In this document: in pieces, positions 9,542 to 17,501 of the stretch | How positions within the stretch are numbered: the stretch's first letter is position 1 | Layout of the letters: the number at the start of each line of letters is the position of its first letter | From: Candidatus Pullilachnospira intestinigallinarum | GTDB lineage: Bacteria; Bacillota; Clostridia; Lachnospirales; Lachnospiraceae | NCBI GenBank assembly: GCA_018711275.1 | Contig: DVIN01000041.1 | Span: 1-56,055 of the forward strand | Reading direction: 5' to 3' | DNA: 56,055 nt | Made by a program: the position numbers and the translations under genes | The notes under the pieces: model-generated | Databases searched by the model: none | What the model saw: only the letters and a program-made list of their open reading frames with translations | Told to the model about the DNA's origin: nothing

Positions 9542-11992
9542 ATGCAGCAGGAATTATTTGAGGTTGAAAAGGACAGATTTGATTTGGCGGATCCGTCTGT
9601 ATACCGGCTTCAGGGATGCTGGCCAAAAGGATATGAAGTCAGCGCTATGCTGGACGAACTTCCGCTGTCGGCAGAGATGGGCGATCAGGAAAGGATCAGT
9701 GCGCTGGAACGGTTCCAGGATCTTGACAGGATTCATGGGATGCGGGTGCAGATGCGTATTCAGCTGCCGCCAGACCTGGATCGGTATCAGAAATTGAAAG
9801 TATATGCGGTTGGCCAGGGAAAAAAACTTCTCTGGTTTACTGCACCGGCAGCACAGCTGGCCGTCAGAAAAGGGAAACCCCAGTATTTTCTTGAAGAGGT
9901 ACAGGTAGATCATAAAGAGAAGATCTGCCGTGTAAGGGGGTGGGCCGCATTTGGAGAGCCGGTCAGGATTTATCTGGAGAAAGCAGAAGGAGAGAGGATT
10001 CCCTGCGAAATCGAACGGATCAACCGGGTTGATGTGCAGAACCAGTTTGACGAAGTAAAACTGGAAGAGAAATGTGGTTTTTTCTTTGAGTTAAATATAA
10101 GCAACCTGAACTCGTTTCGGCTGGTTTTTCAGGCGGGGCATGTACGGACCATTCGCCGGATTGATCTGCAGCCCATGAAACTGCTGGCGCAGAAAGCGGG
10201 AGAATATTACCGGAAAGGTACCCGATATGTAAAGTTATACGGTATTCAGGCACTGGCGGAGAAGAGCCTGGGGAAAATGCGGGATCGGAAGAAAAAACCG
10301 ATGCCTTATTCCAAATGGCTTCCCCGGCATCTTCCGGGGAAAGCGGAGCTGGAACATCAGCGTAAAGAAAACTTTTCCTGGATGCCGCTGTTCAGTGTGG
10401 TGGTTCCTCTGTACAAAACACCGGAAAAATATCTTCGGCAGCTGGTGGAGTCTGTTCAGATGCAGACATATGGAAACTGGGAACTGTGTCTTTCCGATGG
10501 CAGCGGGGCGGATTCTCCGATTGGCCAACTGCTTCGGCAGCTGGCGGCGGAGGAGCCGCGAATCCGGGTGATTTCCAATGAGAGGCAGCTGCAGATTGCG
10601 GAAAATACCAATGCTGCACTGCAGCAGGCAGAGGGTGATTTTATAGTTTTTGCCGATCACGATGACGAGCTGACACCCAATGCCCTTTATGAGTTTGCCA
10701 GACTGCTGAATCAGAATCCGAATCTGGAAATGATTTATTCGGATGAGGATAAGATGTCCATGGATGGTCACAAATTCTTCCAGCCGCATTTTAAGCCGGA
10801 TTATAATGTGGATCTGCTGTGTACGGTGAATTATATCTGTCATCTTCTGGCGGTGAAGCGCTCTTTGATTGACCAGACGGGTATGCTTCGCAGTGAGTTC
10901 GATGGCGCGCAGGACTATGATTTCATTCTGCGGTGCGCAGAAAAGGCGGGAAGAGAAAAAATCGGCCATGTTCCGAAGATTCTGTACCACTGGCGCAGCC
11001 ATGAAGATTCAACGGCAGAGAATCCGGAAAGCAAGCTGTATGCTTTTGATGCGGGACAGAGAGCTGTGCAGGCGCATTATGACCGCATTGGGGTGAAAGC
11101 GGAGGTTATCAAAGGAGAATATCTGGGGCTTTACAGAACAAGATTTCTTCGGGACTCGGATCCTCTGATTTCTATCATTATTCCCAATAAAGATCATGTA
11201 GAGGACCTGCAACGCTGTATCCAGGCGATTGATGAAAAGTCCACCTATAAAAATTATGAATATATTATTGTGGAAAATAACAGTGAAAAGAAGGAAACCT
11301 TCACATATTATAAAAAACTGGAGGCGGAGAATCCCAGGGTAAAAGTGGTTTACTGGGATGGGAATTTCAATTTTTCTGCCATCAATAATTTTGGCGTTCG
11401 CCATGCGAAGGGAGAATATCTGCTGCTTCTGAACAATGATACGGAGATCATCAATCCGGATTGCCTGGAAGAGTTGCTGGGCTACTGTATGCGGCCGGAC
11501 GTGGGGGCAGTAGGCGCACGTCTGTATTATGAAGACGATACCATCCAGCATGCGGGGGTGGTGATCGGTTTCGGAGGAATTGCAGGACACTGCTTTGTTC
11601 AGCAGAAGAGGGGCGTCACCGGCTACTGCCATCGGATCATCTGCGCGCAGGATTACAGTGCGGTGACAGCGGCATGTATGATGGTAAAAAGAAGTGCCTT
11701 CGAAGCTGTCGGCGGGCTCAGTGAAGAACTGGAAGTGGCATTTAATGATATTGATTTCTGCCTGAAACTTGGACGGGCAGGCTATCTGATTGTCTACAAT
11801 CCCTATGCGGAGCTGTACCATTATGAGTCCAAATCCAGAGGCCTGGAGGATACGCCGGAGAAAGTTGCCCGGTTTAACAGAGAGATCAAAACCTTTGAAG
11901 AGCGCTGGCCCGAAATCCTCCGCGACGGCGATCCCTATTATAATCCCAACCTGACGCTGGACAGCCAGGATTTTTCGCTGAAAAGAATCTGA
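9542..11992 (+). CDS. Tandem GT2 glycosyltransferase with N-terminal beta domain (816 aa)
   Basis: The protein carries two consecutive GT-A (GT2) domains. Domain 1 (about 280-530) has FSVVVPLYKTPEKYL, the acceptor-like FADHDDE and YSDEDK. Domain 2 (about 545-800) has ISIIIPNKDH, IVENNSEKK and LLLNNDTEI, followed by the QHAGVVIG and FNDIDFCLK blocks. The first 250 residues include a beta domain (about 115-215, VRGWAAFGEP) resembling the one at 750-860 of the upstream protein, probably a glycan- or partner-binding module. The C-terminal two-thirds is clearly paralogous to the 603-aa protein at 18652, down to the closing GDPYYNPNLTL. It is likely a bifunctional rhamnosyl- or hexosyltransferase adding alternating residues; donors are unknown. 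AAAGGAACAGG precedes ATG 9542, 11 bp after the preceding gene. Confidence 0.87.
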   Translation: MQQELFEVEKDRFDLADPSVYRLQGCWPKGYEVSAMLDELPLSAEMGDQERISALERFQDLDRIHGMRVQMRIQLPPDLDRYQKLKVYAVGQGKKLLWFTAPAAQLAVRKGKPQYFLEEVQVDHKEKICRVRGWAAFGEPVRIYLEKAEGERIPCEIERINRVDVQNQFDEVKLEEKCGFFFELNISNLNSFRLVFQAGHVRTIRRIDLQPMKLLAQKAGEYYRKGTRYVKLYGIQALAEKSLGKMRDRKKKPMPYSKWLPRHLPGKAELEHQRKENFSWMPLFSVVVPLYKTPEKYLRQLVESVQMQTYGNWELCLSDGSGADSPIGQLLRQLAAEEPRIRVISNERQLQIAENTNAALQQAEGDFIVFADHDDELTPNALYEFARLLNQNPNLEMIYSDEDKMSMDGHKFFQPHFKPDYNVDLLCTVNYICHLLAVKRSLIDQTGMLRSEFDGAQDYDFILRCAEKAGREKIGHVPKILYHWRSHEDSTAENPESKLYAFDAGQRAVQAHYDRIGVKAEVIKGEYLGLYRTRFLRDSDPLISIIIPNKDHVEDLQRCIQAIDEKSTYKNYEYIIVENNSEKKETFTYYKKLEAENPRVKVVYWDGNFNFSAINNFGVRHAKGEYLLLLNNDTEIINPDCLEELLGYCMRPDVGAVGARLYYEDDTIQHAGVVIGFGGIAGHCFVQQKRGVTGYCHRIICAQDYSAVTAACMMVKRSAFEAVGGLSEELEVAFNDIDFCLKLGRAGYLIVYNPYAELYHYESKSRGLEDTPEKVARFNREIKTFEERWPEILRDGDPYYNPNLTLDSQDFSLKRI

Positions 11993-12006
11993 TGGGAGAT
12001 GTCGGA

Positions 12007-13440
12007 ATGGTTAAGAAATGGAACATACGATGGGAAGCTGTATTTTTGGCATCCGTGTTTGTTTTTTACACTGCATGGGCGGTGATTCAGCCCTTTAATG
12101 TATCTCCGGACGAACAGATGCGGTATCAGATTGTTCAGTATATCTGTGAACACGGAAGACTGCCGCATGGAGGCGATCCGGAACTTCGCAATGAACTCTG
12201 GGGGATTTCCTACGGCTTTAATCCTATCACTACCTATATTCTGGGAGCGGTATTTTCCAGGATAACAGCAGTATTCACACAGGATAAGACGGAGCTTCTG
12301 ATTGCCGCCCGAATGGTGAATGTGCTGCTGGGCACAGGCTTCGCGTTTTTCGCGATGCGTCTGGGAAGGATGCTTCTGCGGCGGGAGGCGGCGGGATTTT
12401 TTGCCGCTTTTGCCTGCTTTCTTCCAGGAACGGCATTTTTGTTTTCCTACATCAATATGGACGGGATGGCATTGTTTTCCTCAGCGTGGATTCTGTACTG
12501 CTGGGCCAGAACTCTGAAGGAGGGCTGGACAGGGAAACTCTGTGTGCAGCTGGCGGCGGCAATGTCTGTCTGTGCGCTGTCCTATTATAACGCTTACGGA
12601 TATCTGCTGTGCAGTGCCCTGTTTTTTTCTGGAAGCATCCTGCTGGGCCAGAAGAAACGATGGGATTTCCGCCAGCTTTTTGGGAAGGGGTTTCTGATTC
12701 TGTTTTTCGTGGCTCTTTTTGCGGGATGGTGGTTTATCCGGAATGCGGTTTTGTATGATGGAGACTTTTTGGGAATGAGCACGTCCACAAAGTATGCGGA
12801 AATGTACGCGGTGGAGGAACTGAAGCCTTCCAACCGCGCAACGCCTGAAAGACTGGGAATGAGTGTCAAAGATATGATGCTCTGGGTACCGGGCAGGTGG
12901 CGGCACAACTGGCTGATGACCGTAGCGGTCAGCTTTGTGGGAACTTTTGGCCGGCTGGATCTTTTTATACCGGAGCTTTGGAGCAAAATGTATCTGCTCG
13001 TATTGGGCGTGGGATTTCTGGGGATGGCACTGCGTGTAAGAAGGCAGTTTTTTGTCAGCGGATTTCGCAAGATGGTGGAAAGGAAGAAGCATCCGGATGG
13101 AACAACCATCCTGGTGACAGTGGAAAAGTCCCGGGTCTGGAACAGGGAAAATCTGATGCGGGGAATGATGCTTCTGGCTGCGGTGATTCCGTTTCTGCTG
13201 TTGGTATATTATGCATACTGCAGTGATTTTCAGGCACAGGGCAGATATCTGATGCCCGCCCTCCTTCCAGGAATGTACTTTGTTACGCTGGGATATGAGA
13301 ACTGGATGGAGCGGGCGGTGAAAAAGGAAGAGATAAGAGAAAAGATCAGGCGATATTTTTTTGCCGTGGGTACGGCCATGGCGGTTCTGTCCGGAACGCT
13401 GGTATATCTGACAGTATTTTTGCCGGCCTATACCGGATAG
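12007..13440 (+). CDS. GT-C membrane glycosyltransferase (ArnT/PMT/DUF2142-like)
   Basis: This is a polytopic membrane protein with about 10 hydrophobic segments. A motif in the first outside loop, FNVSPDEQMRYQ, carries the acidic pair expected in GT-C enzymes of the ArnT/PMT/GT39 and DUF2142 groups. These transfer a sugar from a polyprenyl-phosphate carrier to an acceptor on the outer membrane face. Two starts are possible. ATG 11992 overlaps the previous stop (TGATG), while ATG 12007 has GGGAG at 11994-11998 eight bases upstream and gives 477 aa starting MVKKWN; the second was chosen. The gene's 3' end overlaps the convergent ATP-grasp gene by 13 bp. It could receive the lipid-linked sugar made and flipped by the products of 15685-16620 and 16808-17489 (inference). 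Confidence 0.75.
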   Translation: MVKKWNIRWEAVFLASVFVFYTAWAVIQPFNVSPDEQMRYQIVQYICEHGRLPHGGDPELRNELWGISYGFNPITTYILGAVFSRITAVFTQDKTELLIAARMVNVLLGTGFAFFAMRLGRMLLRREAAGFFAAFACFLPGTAFLFSYINMDGMALFSSAWILYCWARTLKEGWTGKLCVQLAAAMSVCALSYYNAYGYLLCSALFFSGSILLGQKKRWDFRQLFGKGFLILFFVALFAGWWFIRNAVLYDGDFLGMSTSTKYAEMYAVEELKPSNRATPERLGMSVKDMMLWVPGRWRHNWLMTVAVSFVGTFGRLDLFIPELWSKMYLLVLGVGFLGMALRVRRQFFVSGFRKMVERKKHPDGTTILVTVEKSRVWNRENLMRGMMLLAAVIPFLLLVYYAYCSDFQAQGRYLMPALLPGMYFVTLGYENWMERAVKKEEIREKIRRYFFAVGTAMAVLSGTLVYLTVFLPAYTG

Positions 13441-14684
13441 CGCGGAATTGCGTTCCGGTACAGGACTTCCGCTCCGGTGGGATCTTTCACTGACATGGCG
13501 CGGAAAAATTCATCAGTCAGTGCATCCAGCTTTTCGCGGCTTTCGGCGGCCACATAGTACAGAGCCACATAAGGGTTTGGCCCATGTTCCACAACGCGTT
13601 CGCCTTCATGATAAAAGATCCAGGGGAGAACGACCCCGGGATGTTTTGCCAGGGAGCGGGCGACGGACAGATCGGCGACAGGAAGCTCCCTTCCCTGAAA
13701 ATACAGTACGGCTCCATATCTTTTGGGATGCCGTCCCGGATCATGGTTCAGAAGGGTTCGGCGCAGGGACTCTCTGTCGTACAGGGAGTCCAGCAGAAGA
13801 TCTTCCATATTCAGCCCCAGTGCGATATCGGTCAGATCATGTTCATAGCCGAAGAAACGTCCGGCGATTTCTCCCACCTGTATCCCTGAATCCGGGGACC
13901 AGAAGAACTGCATAGACAGGGGGCCGTCGGTCTGTCCGGTAGCTTTGACGAAATGCTGCATGATCTCCACCGCGGGGGCTAGTACCGGGGAAAGCAGGCG
14001 GGATGGATAGACATTGCGGGTGCTGATGGGTATTTCCCCCGGACCAACGGGCGTTTTTTCCCGGTCAGCCAGGCTGATGGGACGGACGATCCCGTCAAGC
14101 ACCCAGGTCATCAGATTGAATTCCAGACCGGCATTATATTCTTCCACCAGGATTTCTCCGCTGTCGCTGTATCCGGCAGCCAGAGAAAAACGTTCCCGGA
14201 GTTCCCTGACGCTGTCGACAACGCAAAGCCCCCGGGAACCGTATTTGTCCAGCGGCTTTGTCACAAGAGGAAAGGACAGGCCGCCAAGATCCCCGTCGGA
14301 AAAATCACTTTTCAGCCTGCAAAAAGCGGGGGTGGGGATCCCAAGTTTTGTAAGAAGTGCTTTCATTCTGGATTTGTCCCGGTAAAATGGGAGCTGATCC
14401 GTTTTCAGATAGCAGGGAATCTGTGCTTTGTCGGCGATCTTCACCATACATTCAAAGAGAAGATCAGAAAATGAGGTGAGGATTCCCTCTATGTTCTCCC
14501 GGCGGCAGAGAGCGGCGACCGCGTCCGTATCCGTCACAGGAATCGTATAAGAGGCGTCTGCATACTTCCGTGCCGGTCCATGGGGATAACCGTCACAGAC
14601 AATGGTATAGATCCCCCGGGATTTTGCTTTTTGAACCAGTTTGGTGAATTCTCCCAGGGAACCCAGGATCAGTAATCGTTTCAT
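13428..14684 (-). CDS. ATP-grasp ligase family protein
   Basis: This is a 418-aa protein of the carbamoyl-phosphate-synthase-like ATP-grasp group. An N-terminal Rossmann-like pre-ATP-grasp region starts MKRLLILGS. The ATP-grasp core follows: LVTKPLDKYGSRG is the lysine and glycine-rich nucleotide loop, ILVEEYNAGLEFN holds the hinge and base-contact acid, and VGEIAGRFFG holds the metal-binding acid. Such enzymes join a carboxylate, often an amino acid, to an amine or thiol. In this locus an aminosugar (Fuc4N) or the product of the adjacent PLP-fold enzyme is a plausible amine acceptor, but no substrate is proven. The frame extends upstream to 14816, but the ATG at 14684 has GAGGA upstream and does not overlap the preceding gene, so it was chosen. 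It is the last gene of the minus-strand operon. Confidence 0.75.
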   Translation of the reverse strand: MKRLLILGSLGEFTKLVQKAKSRGIYTIVCDGYPHGPARKYADASYTIPVTDTDAVAALCRRENIEGILTSFSDLLFECMVKIADKAQIPCYLKTDQLPFYRDKSRMKALLTKLGIPTPAFCRLKSDFSDGDLGGLSFPLVTKPLDKYGSRGLCVVDSVRELRERFSLAAGYSDSGEILVEEYNAGLEFNLMTWVLDGIVRPISLADREKTPVGPGEIPISTRNVYPSRLLSPVLAPAVEIMQHFVKATGQTDGPLSMQFFWSPDSGIQVGEIAGRFFGYEHDLTDIALGLNMEDLLLDSLYDRESLRRTLLNHDPGRHPKRYGAVLYFQGRELPVADLSVARSLAKHPGVVLPWIFYHEGERVVEHGPNPYVALYYVAAESREKLDALTDEFFRAMSVKDPTGAEVLYRNAIPRYPV

Positions 14685-14715
14685 AATATTATATTCCTCA
14701 GTATTATTTTTTGTA

Positions 14716-15672
14716 TCAGGTTTGCCGGTCAAAGTCCAGGATCGTCCGGGCGATATACGCCATCTCCTTGTATCCGTATCTCTGATCGCAGGGCAAAGGC
14801 AGGATATTGGCGGCAAAATCGTACTCCGGACTGCCGGTTGGCTGTTCCTTCAGCACATTGGACCAGTTGGTGGGTACAAAGATTTTTTTTCGGGCCAGAT
14901 AGTTCCGCAGACGGATTCCGTCTTTATGGTAATAAGGGTAAGCGAAAGGGCCTTCCGGGGAATCGGTGAGAAATGGATTGTCACCGGGAAGCAGGCTGCG
15001 CAGACTGCGGTAGTTATCCTCCCGGACTTCCTTTACTCTGGGATAATCAATGACCCGCATTAAGTTTTCCGTAAGACGGGACATCCGAAGGATGGGCGCG
15101 GACTCGTAGCGGTGCGCGTTATCCAGCATTGTCTGATACCAGCTGGCGGCATCTGTCTCATAGCGCCCAAGAACGTGTGCCATATGTCCCATGGAAATAT
15201 CCCGTTCTTTCGGCGCAAGAACGGCATCGGTGGCCAGATAGGCTCCGTCGCTGACGCCAAAGAACTTCCGGCAGGAATACAGCGTATCCACATGGGGAAG
15301 GGGACGCTGGAAAAAACTGTGGGTGTGATCCACGATGATCCGTTCGTATTTTCTCTTGAAATTCAGGATTTTCTCATCGGTGAGAGTGCCGTAATAGTTG
15401 ACGAGATACAGCGCTTCCCCGTCCGCAAGCCTGTCGGGAAGGACGGGGGAAAGATCTCTCCGAATCCGGTAGAATTCCAGCGAAATATCTGTCTGGCCAA
15501 GACTTTCTGTCACAGAACTGCAAAGATAGAAAGGAAGCCACAGCTTCCTGTACTTTCTGGCTTCCAGAAGCCAGAGAAGGGCTGTCCGTCCCAGGTTGAC
15601 CCTGTGAAGGCCGGCATAATATTCCTCGCCGGAAAAATCCTCCAGCCCCATATATCCGCCAATTTCTTTCAT
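14716..15672 (-). CDS. Divergent DegT/DnrJ-like PLP aminotransferase-fold protein
   Basis: This 318-aa cytoplasmic protein resembles a shortened sugar aminotransferase of the DegT/DnrJ/EryC1/StrS fold. VNLGRTALLWLL matches the early substrate loop, IIVDHTHSFF matches the strand that carries the PLP-pyridine aspartate, and YSCRKFFGVSDGAY matches the Ser-x-x-Lys region with a candidate Schiff-base lysine. It is shorter than the usual 370-400 aa and lacks the GEGG loop of the WecE-like enzyme at 17502. It may therefore have an altered reaction or be inactive. GGGAGG lies 8 nt before ATG 15672. It is 12 bp downstream of the GT2 gene and 31 bp upstream of the ATP-grasp gene, so the three are probably co-transcribed. 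Family confidence is moderate; the function is not known. Confidence 0.6.
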   Translation of the reverse strand: MKEIGGYMGLEDFSGEEYYAGLHRVNLGRTALLWLLEARKYRKLWLPFYLCSSVTESLGQTDISLEFYRIRRDLSPVLPDRLADGEALYLVNYYGTLTDEKILNFKRKYERIIVDHTHSFFQRPLPHVDTLYSCRKFFGVSDGAYLATDAVLAPKERDISMGHMAHVLGRYETDAASWYQTMLDNAHRYESAPILRMSRLTENLMRVIDYPRVKEVREDNYRSLRSLLPGDNPFLTDSPEGPFAYPYYHKDGIRLRNYLARKKIFVPTNWSNVLKEQPTGSPEYDFAANILPLPCDQRYGYKEMAYIARTILDFDRQT

Positions 15673-15684
15673 GATATGCCTCCC

Positions 15685-16620
15685 TCAGTCATCGGTTTCT
15701 TCCCGGCGAACTACATAATGCGGCATTTTTTTCGCTTCGTTGAGAATATTCATCAGATACATGCCGATGATTCCGATGGACAAAAGCGTCAGCCCGAAAA
15801 ATGCCAGACATACCAGCATCAGTGATGTCCAGCCTTCTACAGCGGAGCCGTACATAAAATAGCGTACCAGGTAGAAGATTCCCAGGCAGAAGCTGAACAG
15901 AAAACTGAGGATGCCGATATTCCGCACCACGATCAGCGGAAACGCGGTATGGGTGGTAATATCGAAGATCAGATCTCTGATCAGACGGCGCAGGGAATAG
16001 CCGCTTTTTCCGTAGGCGCGGGCGTCATGACGCACCGGGACGTTGATGATCCGGTTGGAGGTCAGCACCAGAAGGTTGCCGATCTGAGGCATATAGGTGT
16101 TGGTTTGAAGAATGGCGTCCACGATGAAACGCCGGATCAGGCGGAAACTGGTAATCTCAAGATCCGGATCCTTTCCCAGCATCCGGGAGGTGGCCCACAC
16201 GGAAAATTTTGTCCCCAGCCTGCGGATAGGGCCGTGCTTGCGGCTTTCGTAGCTGGCGATGATTACGTCCACATCGTCCCGCCGGTTCATTTCACGGATC
16301 AGTTTGGGGATTTCTTCCGGCGGATGCTGCAGATCATCGTCCATGGTAATGATAAAATCTCCTTTCGCGTGGGCGAAGCCGCACAGAAGCGCCGGGTGTT
16401 GGCCGAAATTTCTGGCCATCTGGATAATCTTTACCTGCCGGTCATGTTCGCGGAGACGTCTCATCACAGAAAAAGAGTTATCTTTTGAGCCATCGTCCAC
16501 CAAGATCAGCTCATATTTTTCATGGATTGTGTTTTCAAATACCTGGCGGATTCGCCGGTACAGTTCTTCAAGCATATGCTCAGCATTGTACACGGGTACT
16601 ACAATAGAATACAGACTCAT
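15685..16620 (-). CDS. Polyprenyl-phosphate glycosyltransferase (GtrB/ArnC/DPM1-like GT2)
   Basis: This enzyme probably transfers a sugar from a nucleotide donor to undecaprenyl phosphate at the inner face of the membrane. The GT2 domain (about 1-230) begins YSIVVPVYNAEHML and has ILVDDGSKDNS, NFGQHPAL and MDDDLQHPPE, hallmarks of the DPM1/GtrB/ArnC branch. Two C-terminal membrane helices (about 232-255 and 265-290) complete the 311-aa length usual for GtrB. GAGGAAA precedes ATG 16620. It is the first gene of the minus-strand operon and faces the two small SMR-type genes across a divergent promoter region. That fits a Und-P-sugar synthase plus flippase pair. The sugar could be dTDP-Fuc4N made by the WecE-like enzyme, which is inference. 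Confidence 0.88.
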   Translation of the reverse strand: MSLYSIVVPVYNAEHMLEELYRRIRQVFENTIHEKYELILVDDGSKDNSFSVMRRLREHDRQVKIIQMARNFGQHPALLCGFAHAKGDFIITMDDDLQHPPEEIPKLIREMNRRDDVDVIIASYESRKHGPIRRLGTKFSVWATSRMLGKDPDLEITSFRLIRRFIVDAILQTNTYMPQIGNLLVLTSNRIINVPVRHDARAYGKSGYSLRRLIRDLIFDITTHTAFPLIVVRNIGILSFLFSFCLGIFYLVRYFMYGSAVEGWTSLMLVCLAFFGLTLLSIGIIGMYLMNILNEAKKMPHYVVRREETDD

Positions 16621-16666
16621 ATGTTTTCCTCAATTTGTATATAATTCGACTGAAACTACGTTCCTC

Positions 16667-16695
16667 ATCATATCATTTTCCCTTTCTGTTTTCAA
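16667..16695 (-). promoter_or_regulatory. Divergent promoter, minus-strand operon
   Basis: On the minus strand TTGAAA (plus positions 16690-16695) and TATGAT (16667-16672) are 17 bp apart, and TGA precedes the -10 box, giving an extended -10. It lies about 47 bp from the start of the GtrB-like gene. Confidence 0.55.
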
Positions 16696-16706
16696 GGTAT
16701 AAGCGG

Positions 16707-16735
16707 AAAGAAAGGCAATTCCCCGGGCTTTCTTT
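16707..16735. promoter_or_regulatory. Inverted repeat between divergent promoters
   Basis: AAAGAAAG at 16707-16714 and CTTTCTTT at 16728-16735 are perfect inverted repeats around a 13-nt centre. They lie between the two divergent promoters, so they could be an operator for a shared regulator or a weak hairpin. No regulator gene is visible in the locus. Confidence 0.3.
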
Positions 16736-16746
16736 AAAACTGCCGG

Positions 16747-16775
16747 TTGAAGTAGCCGATGTTGAATGCTATAAT
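16747..16775 (+). promoter_or_regulatory. Divergent promoter, plus-strand operon
   Basis: TTGAAG at 16747-16752 and a perfect TATAAT at 16770-16775 are 17 bp apart, with TGC just before the -10 box (extended -10). It is about 32 bp upstream of the first small membrane protein gene at 16808. Confidence 0.65.
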
Positions 16776-16807
16776 GAGCGATAGTGAATTGGAGAAAGGA
16801 AGTAATC

Positions 16808-17158
16808 ATGCAGAAGATTAGGGATTATGTACAGCTTCATCTGAATATTCTGCTGTTTTCACTGACCAGTGTTTTTTCCAAACTGGCCTCTGTGCAGTAC
16901 AACAGACACGGACTGGGGTCCCCCTGGCTGTATGTGTGCGGGCTCCTTATGATTGCCAACTGCGGGATCTATGCTCTGGCATGGCAGCAGGTTATCAAGA
17001 AGTTTTCTCTTTCCACGGCTTACGCCAATAAGAGTACATATCTTCTTTGGTCCCAGATCTGGGCTGTGATTATTTTTCATGAAAATCTTTCGGTACAGAA
17101 CATCGTGGGTATCCTGATTGTGCTGATCGGAGTCTGGATGGTGCAGCGCTATGAATAG
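16808..17158 (+). CDS. Small four-helix SMR/EamA-like transporter subunit (ArnE/F-like), first of a pair
   Basis: This is a 116-aa protein made almost wholly of four hydrophobic segments, at about 10-30, 38-60, 68-92 and 95-113. It resembles the small multidrug resistance/DMT fold, including the ArnE and ArnF subunits that flip undecaprenyl-phosphate-aminoarabinose. ATG 16784 is also in frame, but AAAGGAAG at 16794-16801 sits correctly for ATG 16808, which was chosen. The next small membrane gene starts inside it (8-bp overlap), so the two are translationally coupled and likely form a heterodimer. Context (GtrB-like synthase, GT-C transferase, aminosugar transaminase) favours a lipid-linked sugar flippase over drug efflux, but this is inference. 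Confidence 0.7.
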   Translation: MQKIRDYVQLHLNILLFSLTSVFSKLASVQYNRHGLGSPWLYVCGLLMIANCGIYALAWQQVIKKFSLSTAYANKSTYLLWSQIWAVIIFHENLSVQNIVGILIVLIGVWMVQRYE

Positions 17159-17489
17159 ATCTTTTATGATGCTGATGCTGGGCGGAACCTTTTTTTCCGC
17201 CATTTCTCAGGTGCTTTTAAAGCAAAGCGCGAATAAAACGTATAAGAACCGTTTAAGGGAGTATCTCAACTGGAGGGTAGTCACGGCATATACAATCTAT
17301 TTTGGCGTGCTCCTTTTGAATACCTGGTGTTACACACGGGTGGATATGCGGTACGGGCCGGTGATTGATACGGCGGCCTATGTGTTTGTGTTGTTGTTTT
17401 CCTGGCTGATATTAAAGGAGAAGATTACCAGAGGAAAGATAATCGGAAACCTGCTTATTATTCTGGGAATTCTGATTTATACATTGTGA
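17151..17489 (+). CDS. Small four-helix SMR/EamA-like transporter subunit (ArnE/F-like), second of a pair
   Basis: This is a 112-aa protein with four hydrophobic segments and an early GGTFFSAISQVLLKQSA stretch in helix 1, typical of DMT/SMR subunits. A charged stretch, KTYKNRLREYLNWR, joins helices 1 and 2. The start codon at 17151 lies inside the end of the preceding gene, so the two overlap by 8 bp. It is followed after 12 bp by the wecE-like gene. It probably pairs with the preceding protein as an asymmetric dimer, as ArnE and ArnF do. The transported substrate is not shown by the sequence; a polyprenyl-phosphate sugar is the best guess from the neighbours. Confidence 0.7.
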   Translation: MNRSFMMLMLGGTFFSAISQVLLKQSANKTYKNRLREYLNWRVVTAYTIYFGVLLLNTWCYTRVDMRYGPVIDTAAYVFVLLFSWLILKEKITRGKIIGNLLIILGILIYTL

Positions 17490-17501
17490 TGAGGGATGAA
17501 G

